The position numbers were made by a program, and so were the translations under genes. Shown piece by piece: positions 22,803 through 30,846 of a stretch of DNA of 36,013 nucleotides; position 1 is the stretch's first letter, and the number at the start of each line of letters is the position of its first letter. The stretch comes from Bacillota bacterium. Lineage in GTDB: Bacteria; Bacillota; Clostridia; Oscillospirales; Oscillospiraceae. The notes beneath the pieces are model-generated. The model was not told the origin of the DNA and did not search any database. It saw nothing but the letters and a program-made list of their open reading frames with translations. The stretch lies in the NCBI GenBank assembly GCA_030529825.1, contig JAUMWD010000016.1, positions 1 through 36,013 of the forward strand, given 5' to 3'.

Positions 22803-24242
22803 TCACAGAGCTATGGGGACTGCATTCTTCTCTATAGGACAGGTATAGCCGTCTTTTGACTTTTTCGCAAATTCCGTTCTTGCTTCAGCCAAGAGCTCCG
22901 GGTTTTCCATAAGGTCAATGGCGGTTGCCGCAAGGACCTTTCCGGCGCAAAGCATACCTTTATAGGCAATGCTGCTCTTGCCTACGCTTACCACCTGCCA
23001 CGAGTGGGCGGGTGTGCCTGCAGGCCATGTCACAACGCTTATCTGTGACGCAGGAGTTTGCCAGCTTACATCCCCCACATCTGTGCTTCCCGCAACAAAG
23101 CCCGTTCCCGAATATTCGGGCATGAGGAAATCGTTCAGGGGCTTTGTCATTCCCTCTGTCTTTTCCTTTACGAGCTCTGCAATATCCTCATTGAATTTTG
23201 CCCCGATACCCGGTGCGGCATTCTCCGTCGGGAAGGTTTTTTTGATTTCAGCGGCATAGGCAAGCTCCTCATCGCTGTACTTGGGAGCTCCGATTTCCTC
23301 GAAGTTTTTATACAGCAGCTTTTCAAGAGCGTAGTTAGGCAGGAGCTCCGATGTTCCGTCAATGAAAACACGCTCGTAGCTTGTTTCCGTCATAAGTGCC
23401 GCGCCCTCCGCTATTTTGTCCACACGCTTCAGAAGCTTCACAGAGTCAATCACCTTATTGGCTCGTACCATGTAGAGCACATCCGCCTCCGCCTGCACGA
23501 CATTGGGGGAGACGCCGCCGGCGTTGAGAATCGAATAGTGGACACGGCAATCATCAGTCATATGCTCCCGAAGGAACTGCACACCAATATTCATCAGCTC
23601 CACCGCGTCAAGGGCGCTTCTGCCCTGATCCGGCGCACTCGCAGCATGGGCGGCAATGCCCTTAAATTTATAGAGCACCTGGATGCTGGAGTTGTTAGTG
23701 CCTGTCCGCACCTCATTAACGGTATCGGGATGCCAGCAAAGTGCCGCATCAAGGCTTGCCCACAGGTTTTCCCTTGCCATGAATGCCTTGCCTGAGCCAC
23801 CCTCTTCACCGGGGCAGCCGTAGAAAATTACCGTTCCGCTGTTTCCGCTGTTCTGCAGATAAGTCTTTACTGCAACTGCGGCGGCAAAGGAGCCTGCACC
23901 CAGCAGATTATGTCCGCAGCCGTGACCGCAGCCGTCCTTAACTACCGGCTCGCATTTGGTTCTGTCGGCTATCTGGGACAAGCCCGACAGGGCATCATAT
24001 TCACCGAGAATACCGATTACGGGCTTTCCGCTGCCAAAGCTGCCGCAAAACGCGGTATCAATGCCGCAAAGCTTTTCGGTTACCTCAAAGCCCTGCTCAC
24101 GCAGCGCTTTGCAGTAAATTTCCGTCGCCTTATACTCCTTCAATGACAGCTCGGGGTTTTCCCATATTTCATCTGCGATTTTTTCATATAACTGCGCCAT
24201 AGAGTCAACTGACTCTATGGCGGCTTTTTTTAAATTATTCAT
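22803..24242 (-). CDS. M20-family amidohydrolase, AbgB-like
   Basis: 479 residues. The metal-binding core reads KDGCGHGCGHNLLGAGSF, with PGEEGGSGKAFM and CWHPDTVNEV following; these are typical of M20D aminoacylases and of p-aminobenzoyl-glutamate hydrolase subunit B. A dimerisation lid domain lies about 190-300. It should hydrolyse an amide bond of an N-acyl amino acid or a related conjugate in the cytoplasm. Its ATG overlaps the stop of the ABC ATPase gene by one base (TAATG), so it is the last gene of the importer operon. This suggests that the imported compound is its substrate or gives rise to it. Confidence 0.88.
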   Translation of the reverse strand: MNNLKKAAIESVDSMAQLYEKIADEIWENPELSLKEYKATEIYCKALREQGFEVTEKLCGIDTAFCGSFGSGKPVIGILGEYDALSGLSQIADRTKCEPVVKDGCGHGCGHNLLGAGSFAAAVAVKTYLQNSGNSGTVIFYGCPGEEGGSGKAFMARENLWASLDAALCWHPDTVNEVRTGTNNSSIQVLYKFKGIAAHAASAPDQGRSALDAVELMNIGVQFLREHMTDDCRVHYSILNAGGVSPNVVQAEADVLYMVRANKVIDSVKLLKRVDKIAEGAALMTETSYERVFIDGTSELLPNYALEKLLYKNFEEIGAPKYSDEELAYAAEIKKTFPTENAAPGIGAKFNEDIAELVKEKTEGMTKPLNDFLMPEYSGTGFVAGSTDVGDVSWQTPASQISVVTWPAGTPAHSWQVVSVGKSSIAYKGMLCAGKVLAATAIDLMENPELLAEARTEFAKKSKDGYTCPIEKNAVPIAL

Positions 24243-24991
24243 TACAGCACCTTGGACAGGAAGTCCTGCAGACGCTCGCTCCGGGGATGCTCAAAGATAT
24301 CCTCGGGGGTGCCCTCTTCCACAAGCTTACCCTCAGCCATGAAAAGAACACGGTTGCCAACCTCGCGGGCAAAGCCCATTTCGTGGGTGACAACAACCAT
24401 GGTCATGCCCTCGTGAGCAAGCTCCTTCATAACATCCAGAACCTCGCCCACCATTTCAGGGTCAAGTGCAGAGGTAGGCTCGTCAAAGAGCATTACATCC
24501 GGCTCCATACAGAGTGCGCGCACAATGGCGACACGCTGCTTCTGGCCGCCGGAAAGCTGGATGGGATATGCTTCCGCACGGTCTCCGAGGCCTACACGCT
24601 CAAGCAGTGCGCGAGCCTTTTTCTCTGCCTCTGCCTTGGGAACATGCTTTACCTCAATAGGAGCAAGAGTCATATTCTCGAGTATGGTCTTATGGGGGAA
24701 GAGATTGAAGTGCTGGAAAACCATGCCCATCTTCTGGCGGTGGACATTGATGTCAATCTTATTATTGGTGATATCAACACCTTCAAAGACGATGGTGCCG
24801 TCAGTGGGCTCCTCCAGCAGGTTTAGAGAACGCAGGAGCGTACTCTTGCCCGAGCCTGAAGGGCCGATGACAACCATAACATCGCCCCTGTTAATATCAA
24901 CGGTTACACCGTCAAGAGCCTTGATAACGCCCTTTTTATAGTACTTTTTAAGGTCTTTGACCTGAATAAGCTTATCGTTTGTCACCAACAC
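24242..24991 (-). CDS. Polar amino-acid ABC transporter, ATP-binding protein
   Basis: 249 residues, the GlnQ/HisP type. Walker A is [11 protein letters not shown], the signature [15 protein letters not shown], Walker [14 protein letters not shown], and the switch His lies in [13 protein letters not shown]. The start is a GTG at 24991 or one of two codons just downstream (TTG, GTG); all lie inside the end of the permease gene, overlapping it by up to 20 bp. It powers the importer encoded by the two genes upstream. The substrate is set by the binding protein, not by this subunit. Confidence 0.95.
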   Translation of the reverse strand: MLVTNDKLIQVKDLKKYYKKGVIKALDGVTVDINRGDVMVVIGPSGSGKSTLLRSLNLLEEPTDGTIVFEGVDITNNKIDINVHRQKMGMVFQHFNLFPHKTILENMTLAPIEVKHVPKAEAEKKARALLERVGLGDRAEAYPIQLSGGQKQRVAIVRALCMEPDVMLFDEPTSALDPEMVGEVLDVMKELAHEGMTMVVVTHEMGFAREVGNRVLFMAEGKLVEEGTPEDIFEHPRSERLQDFLSKVL

Positions 24992-25763
24992 TCATCTTCC
25001 TTTCAAAATGTTCTATTATCTTGGAGGTCGGGAAGGTCAGGCAGAAGTATACCAGAGTTGCGATTATAAGAGGCTCGCCTATACGGTATGTTGCGCCCTT
25101 GACGCTTGCAACGGCATACATGATTTCCTGAACGCCGATGGTGTAGCAGATGGAGGATTCCTTGATAATGGTTACGAACTCGTTTGCAATCGCAGGGAGG
25201 ATATTCTTGATTGCCTGAGGCAGAATGATGAAGCGCATGGTCTTTGCCTGGGTGAGTCCCAGAGAGCGCGCCGCCTCGGTCTGACCGCCGTCAATGCTCT
25301 GAATACCGGAGCGAATGATTTCGCACAGGTATGCGGCAGAATTCAGGGACAGAGCCACCACGCCGGGGAAAAATCGGTCAAAGCGGATATTTCCGAAGAA
25401 CTTGAAGCCGGGCAGCGGAACATTTGCGAACACTATGTAATAGATAATGAAGAGCTGAACAAGCAGAGGTGTTGCGCGGAACACTTCAACATAGCAGCTT
25501 GCAATGAAGCTCAGAGGGTTAAACTTGCTCAAGCCCACAAGGAATCTGTTGTCACGCAGGTGACCGTCCTTGTCAAGAGCGAGGAACTTGAAGGGGCGCC
25601 AATTGGAAAGACGCATGACAGCAAGAACCAGAGCCAGAATAAAACCGATTATAACGGTGAAGAAGGACAGAGAGACGGTGCAGACAAGACCGTCCACGAA
25701 CATATCCTTATAACGCCAGGCTTTTTCAAAGCCTTCGGGAGATATGAGGGAAGTCAATATCAT
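24972..25763 (-). CDS. Polar amino-acid ABC transporter, permease
   Basis: 263 residues of the HisM/GlnP type, with about five membrane helices. The EAA loop that docks on the ATPase reads [29 protein letters not shown]. An insert of about 30 polar residues ([19 protein letters not shown]...) lies between the first two helices, more than in most members, and [18 protein letters not shown] is the standard second segment. It lies between the binding protein and ATPase genes. A single permease gene is present, so a homodimer is expected. Confidence 0.94.
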   Translation of the reverse strand: MILTSLISPEGFEKAWRYKDMFVDGLVCTVSLSFFTVIIGFILALVLAVMRLSNWRPFKFLALDKDGHLRDNRFLVGLSKFNPLSFIASCYVEVFRATPLLVQLFIIYYIVFANVPLPGFKFFGNIRFDRFFPGVVALSLNSAAYLCEIIRSGIQSIDGGQTEAARSLGLTQAKTMRFIILPQAIKNILPAIANEFVTIIKESSICYTIGVQEIMYAVASVKGATYRIGEPLIIATLVYFCLTFPTSKIIEHFERKMSVGDKR

Positions 25764-25793
25764 AGGGATTACTACCTTTCAAATAACGGGAAA

Positions 25794-25820
25794 TTCTCCC
25801 CGGAAGATTTCCGGGGAGAA
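25794..25820 (-). promoter_or_regulatory. Intercistronic hairpin between binding-protein and permease genes
   Basis: Perfect 12-bp arms (TTCTCCCCGGAA and complement) around a three-base loop. The T-run after it is weak. Such hairpins often leave more mRNA for the binding protein than for the downstream genes, by partial termination or 3'-end protection. Confidence 0.65.
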
Positions 25821-25858
25821 ATCACTTGATTAATTGATTCGCCTAATGGATTTGAGGA

Positions 25859-26740
25859 TTAATCCTTGTCCTCCAGCAGACCTTCGTAGATGTTGCCGGC
25901 GGCCAGTTCGTTTGCTTCGGCGACGAAGCCTGCGATGGTACCGTCTTCAACTGCTTCGTTGATGATGATGTTGATAGCTGCGAGGAGGATTGCGTTGTCC
26001 TTGTTAACACCGACAACGGAGCCTTCCTGATCGTAAGGAACATCGCAGACCTTCTGGAGGTCGGGGTAGTTCTTTGCGTAGCTTTCGCCAACCAGAGTCT
26101 CGATGAATGCGCCGTCCATCTTGCCTGCCAGCATATCAGCAATGATATCGGTTACCTTTGCCATGTTAAGGACATTTGCATCGGGGCAGTTCTCTGCTGC
26201 CAGGTCAGCCTGGATGGAGCCGGTCTGTGCGCCGATGGTGTAGTCAGCGTTGTTTGCGCTTGCAAGGTCGGAGAACTTGTCAGCGGATGCCTTGGTGCAC
26301 CAGAAGGACTGGCCGCCCTTGTAGTAAATCTCGGAGAAGTTCATGAGGTCCTCACGCTTGGGGTCGGGAGAGTAGCCTGCCAGGGAGATGTCGCACTTGC
26401 CTGCGCCCAGCTCGGAGATGGTGCCGTCAAAGTCCATGGGGATTACTTCGAGCTCGAGGCCGAGCTTGTCAGCGATAAGCTGTGCAAGAGCCATATCGAA
26501 GCCGGCAAGAGAAGGATCGCCGTTTTCGTCAATTGCGTAGAACTCATAGGGAGCGAAGTCGGGGCTGGTTGCTACGGTGAGCTTGCCGTCGGTGACGGTC
26601 TTGAGCTCTGCCTTCAGCTCGTCGAGAGTCCAAGTGGAATAATCAACATCGTTGTTGTCTGCGGAGTCATTGTTGCCGCCGCATGCGCACAGTGCGAATA
26701 CCATGAGCATTGCAAGAACAAGTGCTGTAATCTTTTTCAT
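25859..26740 (-). CDS. Polar amino-acid ABC transporter, substrate-binding lipoprotein
   Basis: 293 residues from ATG 26740, preceded by GAGG. The signal peptide MKKITALVLAMLMVFALCAC ends at Cys20, the lipidation site. The SBP_bac_3 fold (about 50-285) is clear: LTVATSPDFAPYEF, LAGFDMALAQLIADKLGLELEVIPMDFDGTISELGAGKCDISLAGYSPDPKRED, IGAQTGSIQADLA and DMLAGKMDGAFIE. It captures a polar amino acid or related compound outside the membrane. It is first in the operon, with a consensus promoter that carries many TGAAT/ATTCA half-sites, so amino-acid-responsive control is likely. The exact ligand cannot be read from the sequence. Confidence 0.93.
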   Translation of the reverse strand: MKKITALVLAMLMVFALCACGGNNDSADNNDVDYSTWTLDELKAELKTVTDGKLTVATSPDFAPYEFYAIDENGDPSLAGFDMALAQLIADKLGLELEVIPMDFDGTISELGAGKCDISLAGYSPDPKREDLMNFSEIYYKGGQSFWCTKASADKFSDLASANNADYTIGAQTGSIQADLAAENCPDANVLNMAKVTDIIADMLAGKMDGAFIETLVGESYAKNYPDLQKVCDVPYDQEGSVVGVNKDNAILLAAINIIINEAVEDGTIAGFVAEANELAAGNIYEGLLEDKD

Positions 26741-26802
26741 TTTATTTACCTCTTTTAAAAAAATTTTTACATAAATATTCGTCATTCCTGATGACGGTGC
26801 TA

Positions 26803-26831
26803 ATAATAGCATCATTATTCACTGCTGTCAA
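26803..26831 (-). promoter_or_regulatory. Promoter of the amino-acid importer operon
   Basis: On the minus strand TTGACA (26831-26826), 17 bases, TATTAT (26808-26803). The spacer contains one ATTCA/TGAAT half-site (26817-26821). Confidence 0.75.
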
Positions 26832-26881
26832 TACTTTTTTGAAAAAATATTCGTAAAATTTTAGATTATGTCCAAATTTTA

Positions 26882-26932
26882 TGAATATTATTCATTATTC
26901 AGTGAATATTCACTAAATAGTGAATTTATTCA
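26882..26932. promoter_or_regulatory. Cluster of seven TGAAT/ATTCA half-sites, ArgR-box-like
   Basis: Half-sites at 26882, 26890, 26897, 26903, 26908, 26921 and 26928. They form several perfect dyads, among them AGTGAATATTCACT (26901-26914) and ATTCACT-AAAT-AGTGAAT (26908-26925). Half-sites match the ArgR/AhrC core (TGAAT...ATTCA), but the spacing is shorter than the classical four-base core. They lie upstream of the importer -35. Confidence 0.5.
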
Positions 26933-26934
26933 TA

Positions 26935-26974
26935 AAAAACCGGGTCAAAATTTTTGTATTTTGACCCGGTTTTT
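26935..26974 (-). terminator. Terminator of the zinc operon
   Basis: Perfect 17-bp arms (26935-26951, 26958-26974) around a six-base loop, with a T-run on the minus strand, 18 bases beyond the znuB stop. Confidence 0.93.
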
Positions 26975-26991
26975 GTTTAGTATTTACAGTT

Positions 26992-27810
26992 TCATGCTCG
27001 CCTGTTTAGTAATGATGCAATAGAAAACAGCAAAAACGCAATGATATTTACAACTACAACGCTGGCGCCGCTGGGCAGCTCAAGTACATAGGATGCCACC
27101 ATTCCCGTCACGAAGCAGACGACCGAAAGTACTGCCGAGCACAGGATTACACTTTTGAAGCTTCTGCAAATACGCATGCTTGTAAGTGCAGGAAAAATGA
27201 TAAGGCTTGAAATCAGAAGCGCACCCATCATACGCATACCCAGCACCACAGTAACGGCGGTGAGTACGGCAATGACCGTGTTATAGGTATCCGCCCTTGT
27301 GCCTGTGGCTTTGGCAAAGCCTTCGTCAAAGGTTACGGCAAAAATACGCGGATAGAGCAGGATGAACATCACCAGAACAATTATCGAAAGAATAATGCTG
27401 AGGGCTGCGTCAGCGGAGCTTAAGGAAAGGATACTGCCGAACATATAGTTTGACACATCGGTGTTCATACCCGTTGTCATGCTCACCACAATTACGCCTA
27501 TGGCGAGAGAGCTGCTGGAAATAAGTGCGATGGCTGCGTCCCCCTTTATCTTGCCGTTTTTGCTGATGCGAAGCAGAAGGAATGCGGCGGCAACAACCAC
27601 GGGCACCGCAAGAGCAAGCGGTGCGACATTCACCGCGGCGGCTATGGCCAAAGCACCGAAGCCCACATGGGAGAGTCCGTCGCCGATCATAGAATAGCGC
27701 TTGAGCACAAGGGAAACACCCAAAAGTGCTGCGCAGAGAGAAACAAGAATGCCGACTATCAGCGCACGGCTCATAAAGTGGTAGGACAGCATTTCGGAAA
27801 GTAAGCTCAT
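26992..27810 (-). CDS. znuB: Zinc ABC transporter, membrane permease
   Basis: 272 residues with seven to eight hydrophobic segments, the ABC-3 permease type. Landmarks are VLKRYSMIGDGLSHVGFGALAIA, the FDEGFAKATGTRADTYN cytoplasmic loop that docks on the ATPase, and GALLISSLIIFPALTSM. It forms the channel for zinc (manganese is possible in this family). It overlaps znuC by 4 bp (ATGA) and is the last gene of zur-znuA-znuC-znuB. Confidence 0.93.
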   Translation of the reverse strand: MSLLSEMLSYHFMSRALIVGILVSLCAALLGVSLVLKRYSMIGDGLSHVGFGALAIAAAVNVAPLALAVPVVVAAAFLLLRISKNGKIKGDAAIALISSSSLAIGVIVVSMTTGMNTDVSNYMFGSILSLSSADAALSIILSIIVLVMFILLYPRIFAVTFDEGFAKATGTRADTYNTVIAVLTAVTVVLGMRMMGALLISSLIIFPALTSMRICRSFKSVILCSAVLSVVCFVTGMVASYVLELPSGASVVVVNIIAFLLFSIASLLNRRA

Positions 27811-28514
27811 GCTCTGCCACCTCCCACAAATCGCCTTGCAAGGTCGCTTTGGCGATACTCACGGGTTGTTCCGAAGAAAAGCTGCTCGTGGCCTAAATGC
27901 AGAATATGGGTTGCATAGCGCACAGCCTCATGAATATCATGGGAAATCATAATAACGCTGGTGTTATCGCATAAGTTTATGAGCTTTATGAGATTGTACA
28001 TCTCGTTTGTGGCTTTGGGATCAAGTCCCGTAACCGGCTCGTCAAGAAGCAGCAGCTTTTTGGTTGCGCACATGGCACGGGCGAGCAACACCCTCTGCTG
28101 CTGGCCGCCGGAAAGCTCCATATAGCATTTGTCGCGGAGATTTTCAATTCCCAAACGCTCCATATTCTCCTCCACCGCAGCCTTATCCTCTGCATTGTAG
28201 AAAAAGCGTCTTCCCATGGAATTGAGTCTGCCGGACAACACCACCTCATAAACGCTGGCAGGAAAATCCCGCTGAAGCTCCGTCTGCTGGGGCAGGTAGC
28301 CTATTTCCGTAGGCTTCAGGCCGTCGCCAAGCTCAATTGTTCCCGTGGAGGGTGTCTTAAGCCCCAAAAGTCCCTTCATAAGGGTGGATTTTCCGGAGCC
28401 GTTTTCTCCCACGATACATAGATAGGAGCCTGCCTCCAGGCTGAAATTGATTCCGCTTAAAACAGTTTCTCCGTCATATGAAAAGCTGAGGTCTTTACAG
28501 CTAATCTGTGCCAT
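27807..28514 (-). CDS. znuC: Zinc ABC transporter, ATP-binding protein
   Basis: 235 residues. Walker A GENGSGKSTLM, signature LSGGQQQRVLLARAM, Walker B LLLLDEPVTGLDP and the switch His in VIMISHDIHEAV are all present. The Q-loop segment YLPQQTELQRDFPASVYEVV is typical of metal importers of the ZnuC/MntB type. The ATG overlaps the znuA stop codon by one base, so it is translationally coupled. Confidence 0.94.
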   Translation of the reverse strand: MAQISCKDLSFSYDGETVLSGINFSLEAGSYLCIVGENGSGKSTLMKGLLGLKTPSTGTIELGDGLKPTEIGYLPQQTELQRDFPASVYEVVLSGRLNSMGRRFFYNAEDKAAVEENMERLGIENLRDKCYMELSGGQQQRVLLARAMCATKKLLLLDEPVTGLDPKATNEMYNLIKLINLCDNTSVIMISHDIHEAVRYATHILHLGHEQLFFGTTREYRQSDLARRFVGGGRA

Positions 28515-29431
28515 CAGTAAAGTGCCTCCTTTAAGGTTTCAAGATTTATCCGCATGAGGTCAAGGTAGCTTACGCCAGCCTCAAACTGCTCTGCGGTGAT
28601 ATTATGCGCCGAGTAAAACGGCAGCTTAACGCAGCCCGTGTCCTCACAAATGACATCCGCCATCTTCTGGTTTGAAAACTCCATATACAGCACCGCAGGC
28701 AGCTTTTCCTCCCGCACTCTGTCTATGAGAAACGCCACCGTCTTTGCGGAGGGCTCCGTTTCCGAAGCGCATCCCGGAAAGGCCGCAAAGTATTCAAGGC
28801 CGTATTCCTTTGTGAAGTAGCGCATGGGGAATCGGTCCGCAAAAACCAAGGTTTTATGGGGTGCATTATCAATCACACGGTGAAAATCCGCATCAAGTAC
28901 CATGAGCTGTGCGGTGTAGGCATCGCTGTTTGCGGTGTAAAGCGCCGCATTTTCAGCATCAATCTCGCAGAGGCGTGAGCAGATTTCCTTGGAAATAAGC
29001 GCCGCATTTACCGGAGAGGTCCAGACATGCTCGTCAAGCTCTTCTTCCCCCTCTTCCTCGCCATGGACATACATACCTTCCTTTTCCTCCTCGGCGACGG
29101 TCTCCACGCAGTCCATCATATACACTACATTCATATTTTCACGAAGCAGCGCCTCCAGCCATTCCTCGGATTCGCCGCCGTTGCATATAAAGAGGTCGCT
29201 TTCCTGAATGCGCACCACATCCTTTGGCGTTGGCTCATAGGAATGCACCTCGGCACCGGGTTTAATGAGAAGAGTGATTTCCGCCTTGTCCCCTGCTATT
29301 TCCCGGGCAAAATCATAGGCAGGAAAAGTGGCGCAGACAATTTGAAGCTTGTCGCTTTGGGGCAAGGTATCGGTGCTGCAGCCGCAAAGCACAAGGCACA
29401 GCAGCATAATAAGAGCAAGGAATCTTTTCAT
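28514..29431 (-). CDS. znuA: Zinc ABC transporter, substrate-binding lipoprotein
   Basis: 305 residues from ATG 29431. GGAGG and the ATGA overlap with the zur stop support this start over an upstream ATG. The lipobox LVLCGC places lipidation at Cys18. Metal ligands are likely His63 (AEVHSYEPTP) and His135 (DEHVWTSP). At the third position the sequence reads FADRFPMRY, where Asp199 may replace the usual His. A short acidic loop with one His (MYVHGEEEGEEELDEH, about 120-135) takes the place of the long His-rich loop of E. coli ZnuA. It binds zinc outside the membrane and passes it to ZnuB. Confidence 0.93.
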   Translation of the reverse strand: MKRFLALIMLLCLVLCGCSTDTLPQSDKLQIVCATFPAYDFAREIAGDKAEITLLIKPGAEVHSYEPTPKDVVRIQESDLFICNGGESEEWLEALLRENMNVVYMMDCVETVAEEEKEGMYVHGEEEGEEELDEHVWTSPVNAALISKEICSRLCEIDAENAALYTANSDAYTAQLMVLDADFHRVIDNAPHKTLVFADRFPMRYFTKEYGLEYFAAFPGCASETEPSAKTVAFLIDRVREEKLPAVLYMEFSNQKMADVICEDTGCVKLPFYSAHNITAEQFEAGVSYLDLMRINLETLKEALY

Positions 29432-29820
29432 CTTGCCCTCCTTGCGCATCTTGCGCATTTTCCGTAGAGCATACTGCGGTTATCGTCAATGACAAAGCCC
29501 GTAGTGCGGGCAAGCTCATCCTGCGCTGCGTGGTCTAAATGGACAAGCAATCCGCAGTCAACGCACTTGATATGCAGATGCTCTGCACAGCAGTCGGCGC
29601 CCGAAAGCTGATACACCGCCTTATTGGTACCCTCTCGGGTTATGCGGCGGAGGGTTCCCTCCTCCTCCAGCTTTTTCACGAGGCGGTAAACCGTGCTCTT
29701 GCCCGGTGCGTTCTCGCCCAGGCCTGCAATTATCTCTTCTATCGTATATTCGTGTCCCGAGCCACACTCAAAAAAATCTAACAGAGTGCGGCGCTGCTGA
29801 GTCTGATAAGTTGCTTTCAT
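29428..29820 (-). CDS. zur: Fur-family regulator, probably Zur
   Basis: 130 residues. The winged helix holds YTIEEIIAGLGENAPGKSTVYRLVKKLEEEGTL. The HLHIKCVDCGLLVHLDH segment carries metal-binding His and a CxxC pair (CVDC), and a second CARC pair near the C-terminus completes the structural zinc site. Fur, Zur and PerR cannot be told apart by these residues alone. The operon with a zinc importer makes Zur the best reading. A Fur-type 7-1-7 box lies just downstream of its own -10, so it probably represses the whole operon when zinc is plentiful. Confidence 0.88.
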   Translation of the reverse strand: MKATYQTQQRRTLLDFFECGSGHEYTIEEIIAGLGENAPGKSTVYRLVKKLEEEGTLRRITREGTNKAVYQLSGADCCAEHLHIKCVDCGLLVHLDHAAQDELARTTGFVIDDNRSMLYGKCARCARRAR

Positions 29821-29844
29821 ATACTCTCCAAGCCTTCTTCAATT

Positions 29845-29859
29845 TGAGAATAATTCCCG
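29845..29859. promoter_or_regulatory. Fur/Zur-type box in the zinc operon leader
   Basis: TGAGAAT-A-ATTCCCG, a 7-1-7 inverted repeat with five of seven pairs, around GAATAATTC. It begins 12 bases downstream of the -10 box. Confidence 0.55.
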
Positions 29860-29871
29860 AATTGCTTTGTT

Positions 29872-29900
29872 AGAATACATTAAAATATATAGTTTGTCAA
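29872..29900 (-). promoter_or_regulatory. Promoter of the zur-znu operon
   Basis: On the minus strand TTGACA (29900-29895), 17 bases, TATTCT (29877-29872). Confidence 0.7.
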
Positions 29901-29955
29901 GAAAAAGCCCCGTTGGCCAAAGTTACATACGCACAGGGATGTCTTTTGACATACA

Positions 29956-29998
29956 AAAGCCCGCCGACGAGGAATTCTTCCTCTTCGGCGGGTTTCTT
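29956..29998. terminator. Long terminator-like hairpin downstream of the orphan membrane gene
   Basis: CCCGCCGA and GAGGAA pair with TTCCTC and TCGGCGGG, leaving a three-base loop and one C/T mismatch. T-rich bases follow on both strands. It probably ends the minus-strand membrane gene. Confidence 0.75.
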
Positions 29999-30053
29999 TT
30001 TGTTAGATAAGCTTGGGCTTGTAGATTCTTCATCGCTGAATAGTTTCAATCAA

Positions 30054-30806
30054 TCATCCCAGAATCGTCATAATTAACTTTATTGATTTTTTGTATCGGC
30101 CAATCTCCAAAATGTCAGCATCACCGAAAAGAGGCGGAACAATCAAGCAGTTACCCACTATCGCGAAGCTGATAATCCCTTCTACTCTTCTCAACAATGT
30201 TCCTGCATTGTTTGAAATTAAATCATACAAGGAGTCATTCACTTCATTTGCTACGATAATGTTAGTGCGCATCATTTTATATGCTTTTTCCATTGACACC
30301 CACTGCGAAATCTGGAATTCCCTGTTAATTGATTTATTAATCCTTTTCTTTTTTGAATCAAAAACAGATTTATCAAAATCAGGCATATTTACTAACAAAA
30401 CACGGTTTCTGTAATTCCTGTTCAAAACACAAAAATATGCTGATTCATTTGAAAAATCTCGGCAGTCTTCGTTGTTTGAAAGATGTGATAATCTTTGCTT
30501 TATGTCTTCAAAATCAAATTCATGCGGATAGTCGATTTCGTATGGATAATGATTTGATTTCTTTTCTTCGTTTTTATTGTGCTTTGTAATCACAATTAAA
30601 ATGGCAAGAAGAGCCATCAAAACCGCAAAGCAAAGCGCAGCGCAAACATACTTTTTTGCAGTCAAAGAAACCGCCAAAATCCCAGCTGCAGCAGCCATCA
30701 GCAATATTGAAAGCAAAGAAATAACAGCCAGACATTGATGAGAATCAATCTGCTTTACCAATTCGTTTTCAGTTTGGAATTCCAGGACTATCACCTCGCG
30801 AATCAC
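30054..30806 (-). CDS. Unrecognised membrane protein with two N-terminal helices
   Basis: About 250 residues. Two hydrophobic helices (about 26-49 and 53-74) are followed by a cytoplasmic-looking domain of 170 residues rich in Asn, Lys, Ser and Tyr (NRNYRNRVLLVNMPDFDKSVFD...EVNDSLYDLISNNAGTLLRRVEG). I do not recognise the family. The start is uncertain: GTG at 30806 has no ribosome site, while GAGGTGAT at 30797-30790 sits eight bases from GAGG before a CTG at 30785. The DNA is visibly more AT-rich than its neighbours, with AT-ending codons, which hints at recent acquisition. It lies alone between two minus-strand units. Confidence 0.6.
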   Translation of the reverse strand: MIREVIVLEFQTENELVKQIDSHQCLAVISLLSILLMAAAAGILAVSLTAKKYVCAALCFAVLMALLAILIVITKHNKNEEKKSNHYPYEIDYPHEFDFEDIKQRLSHLSNNEDCRDFSNESAYFCVLNRNYRNRVLLVNMPDFDKSVFDSKKKRINKSINREFQISQWVSMEKAYKMMRTNIIVANEVNDSLYDLISNNAGTLLRRVEGIISFAIVGNCLIVPPLFGDADILEIGRYKKSIKLIMTILG

Positions 30807-30846
30807 GATTTGTCTGTCCGGTAGAAAACCGAACTCGTTCTTTAAT

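Noticed and set aside
29938-29952. ATGTC-TTTT-GACAT mini hairpin near the zinc operon
   Set aside because: Five-base stem in AT-rich spacer with no clear position relative to a gene; likely chance.
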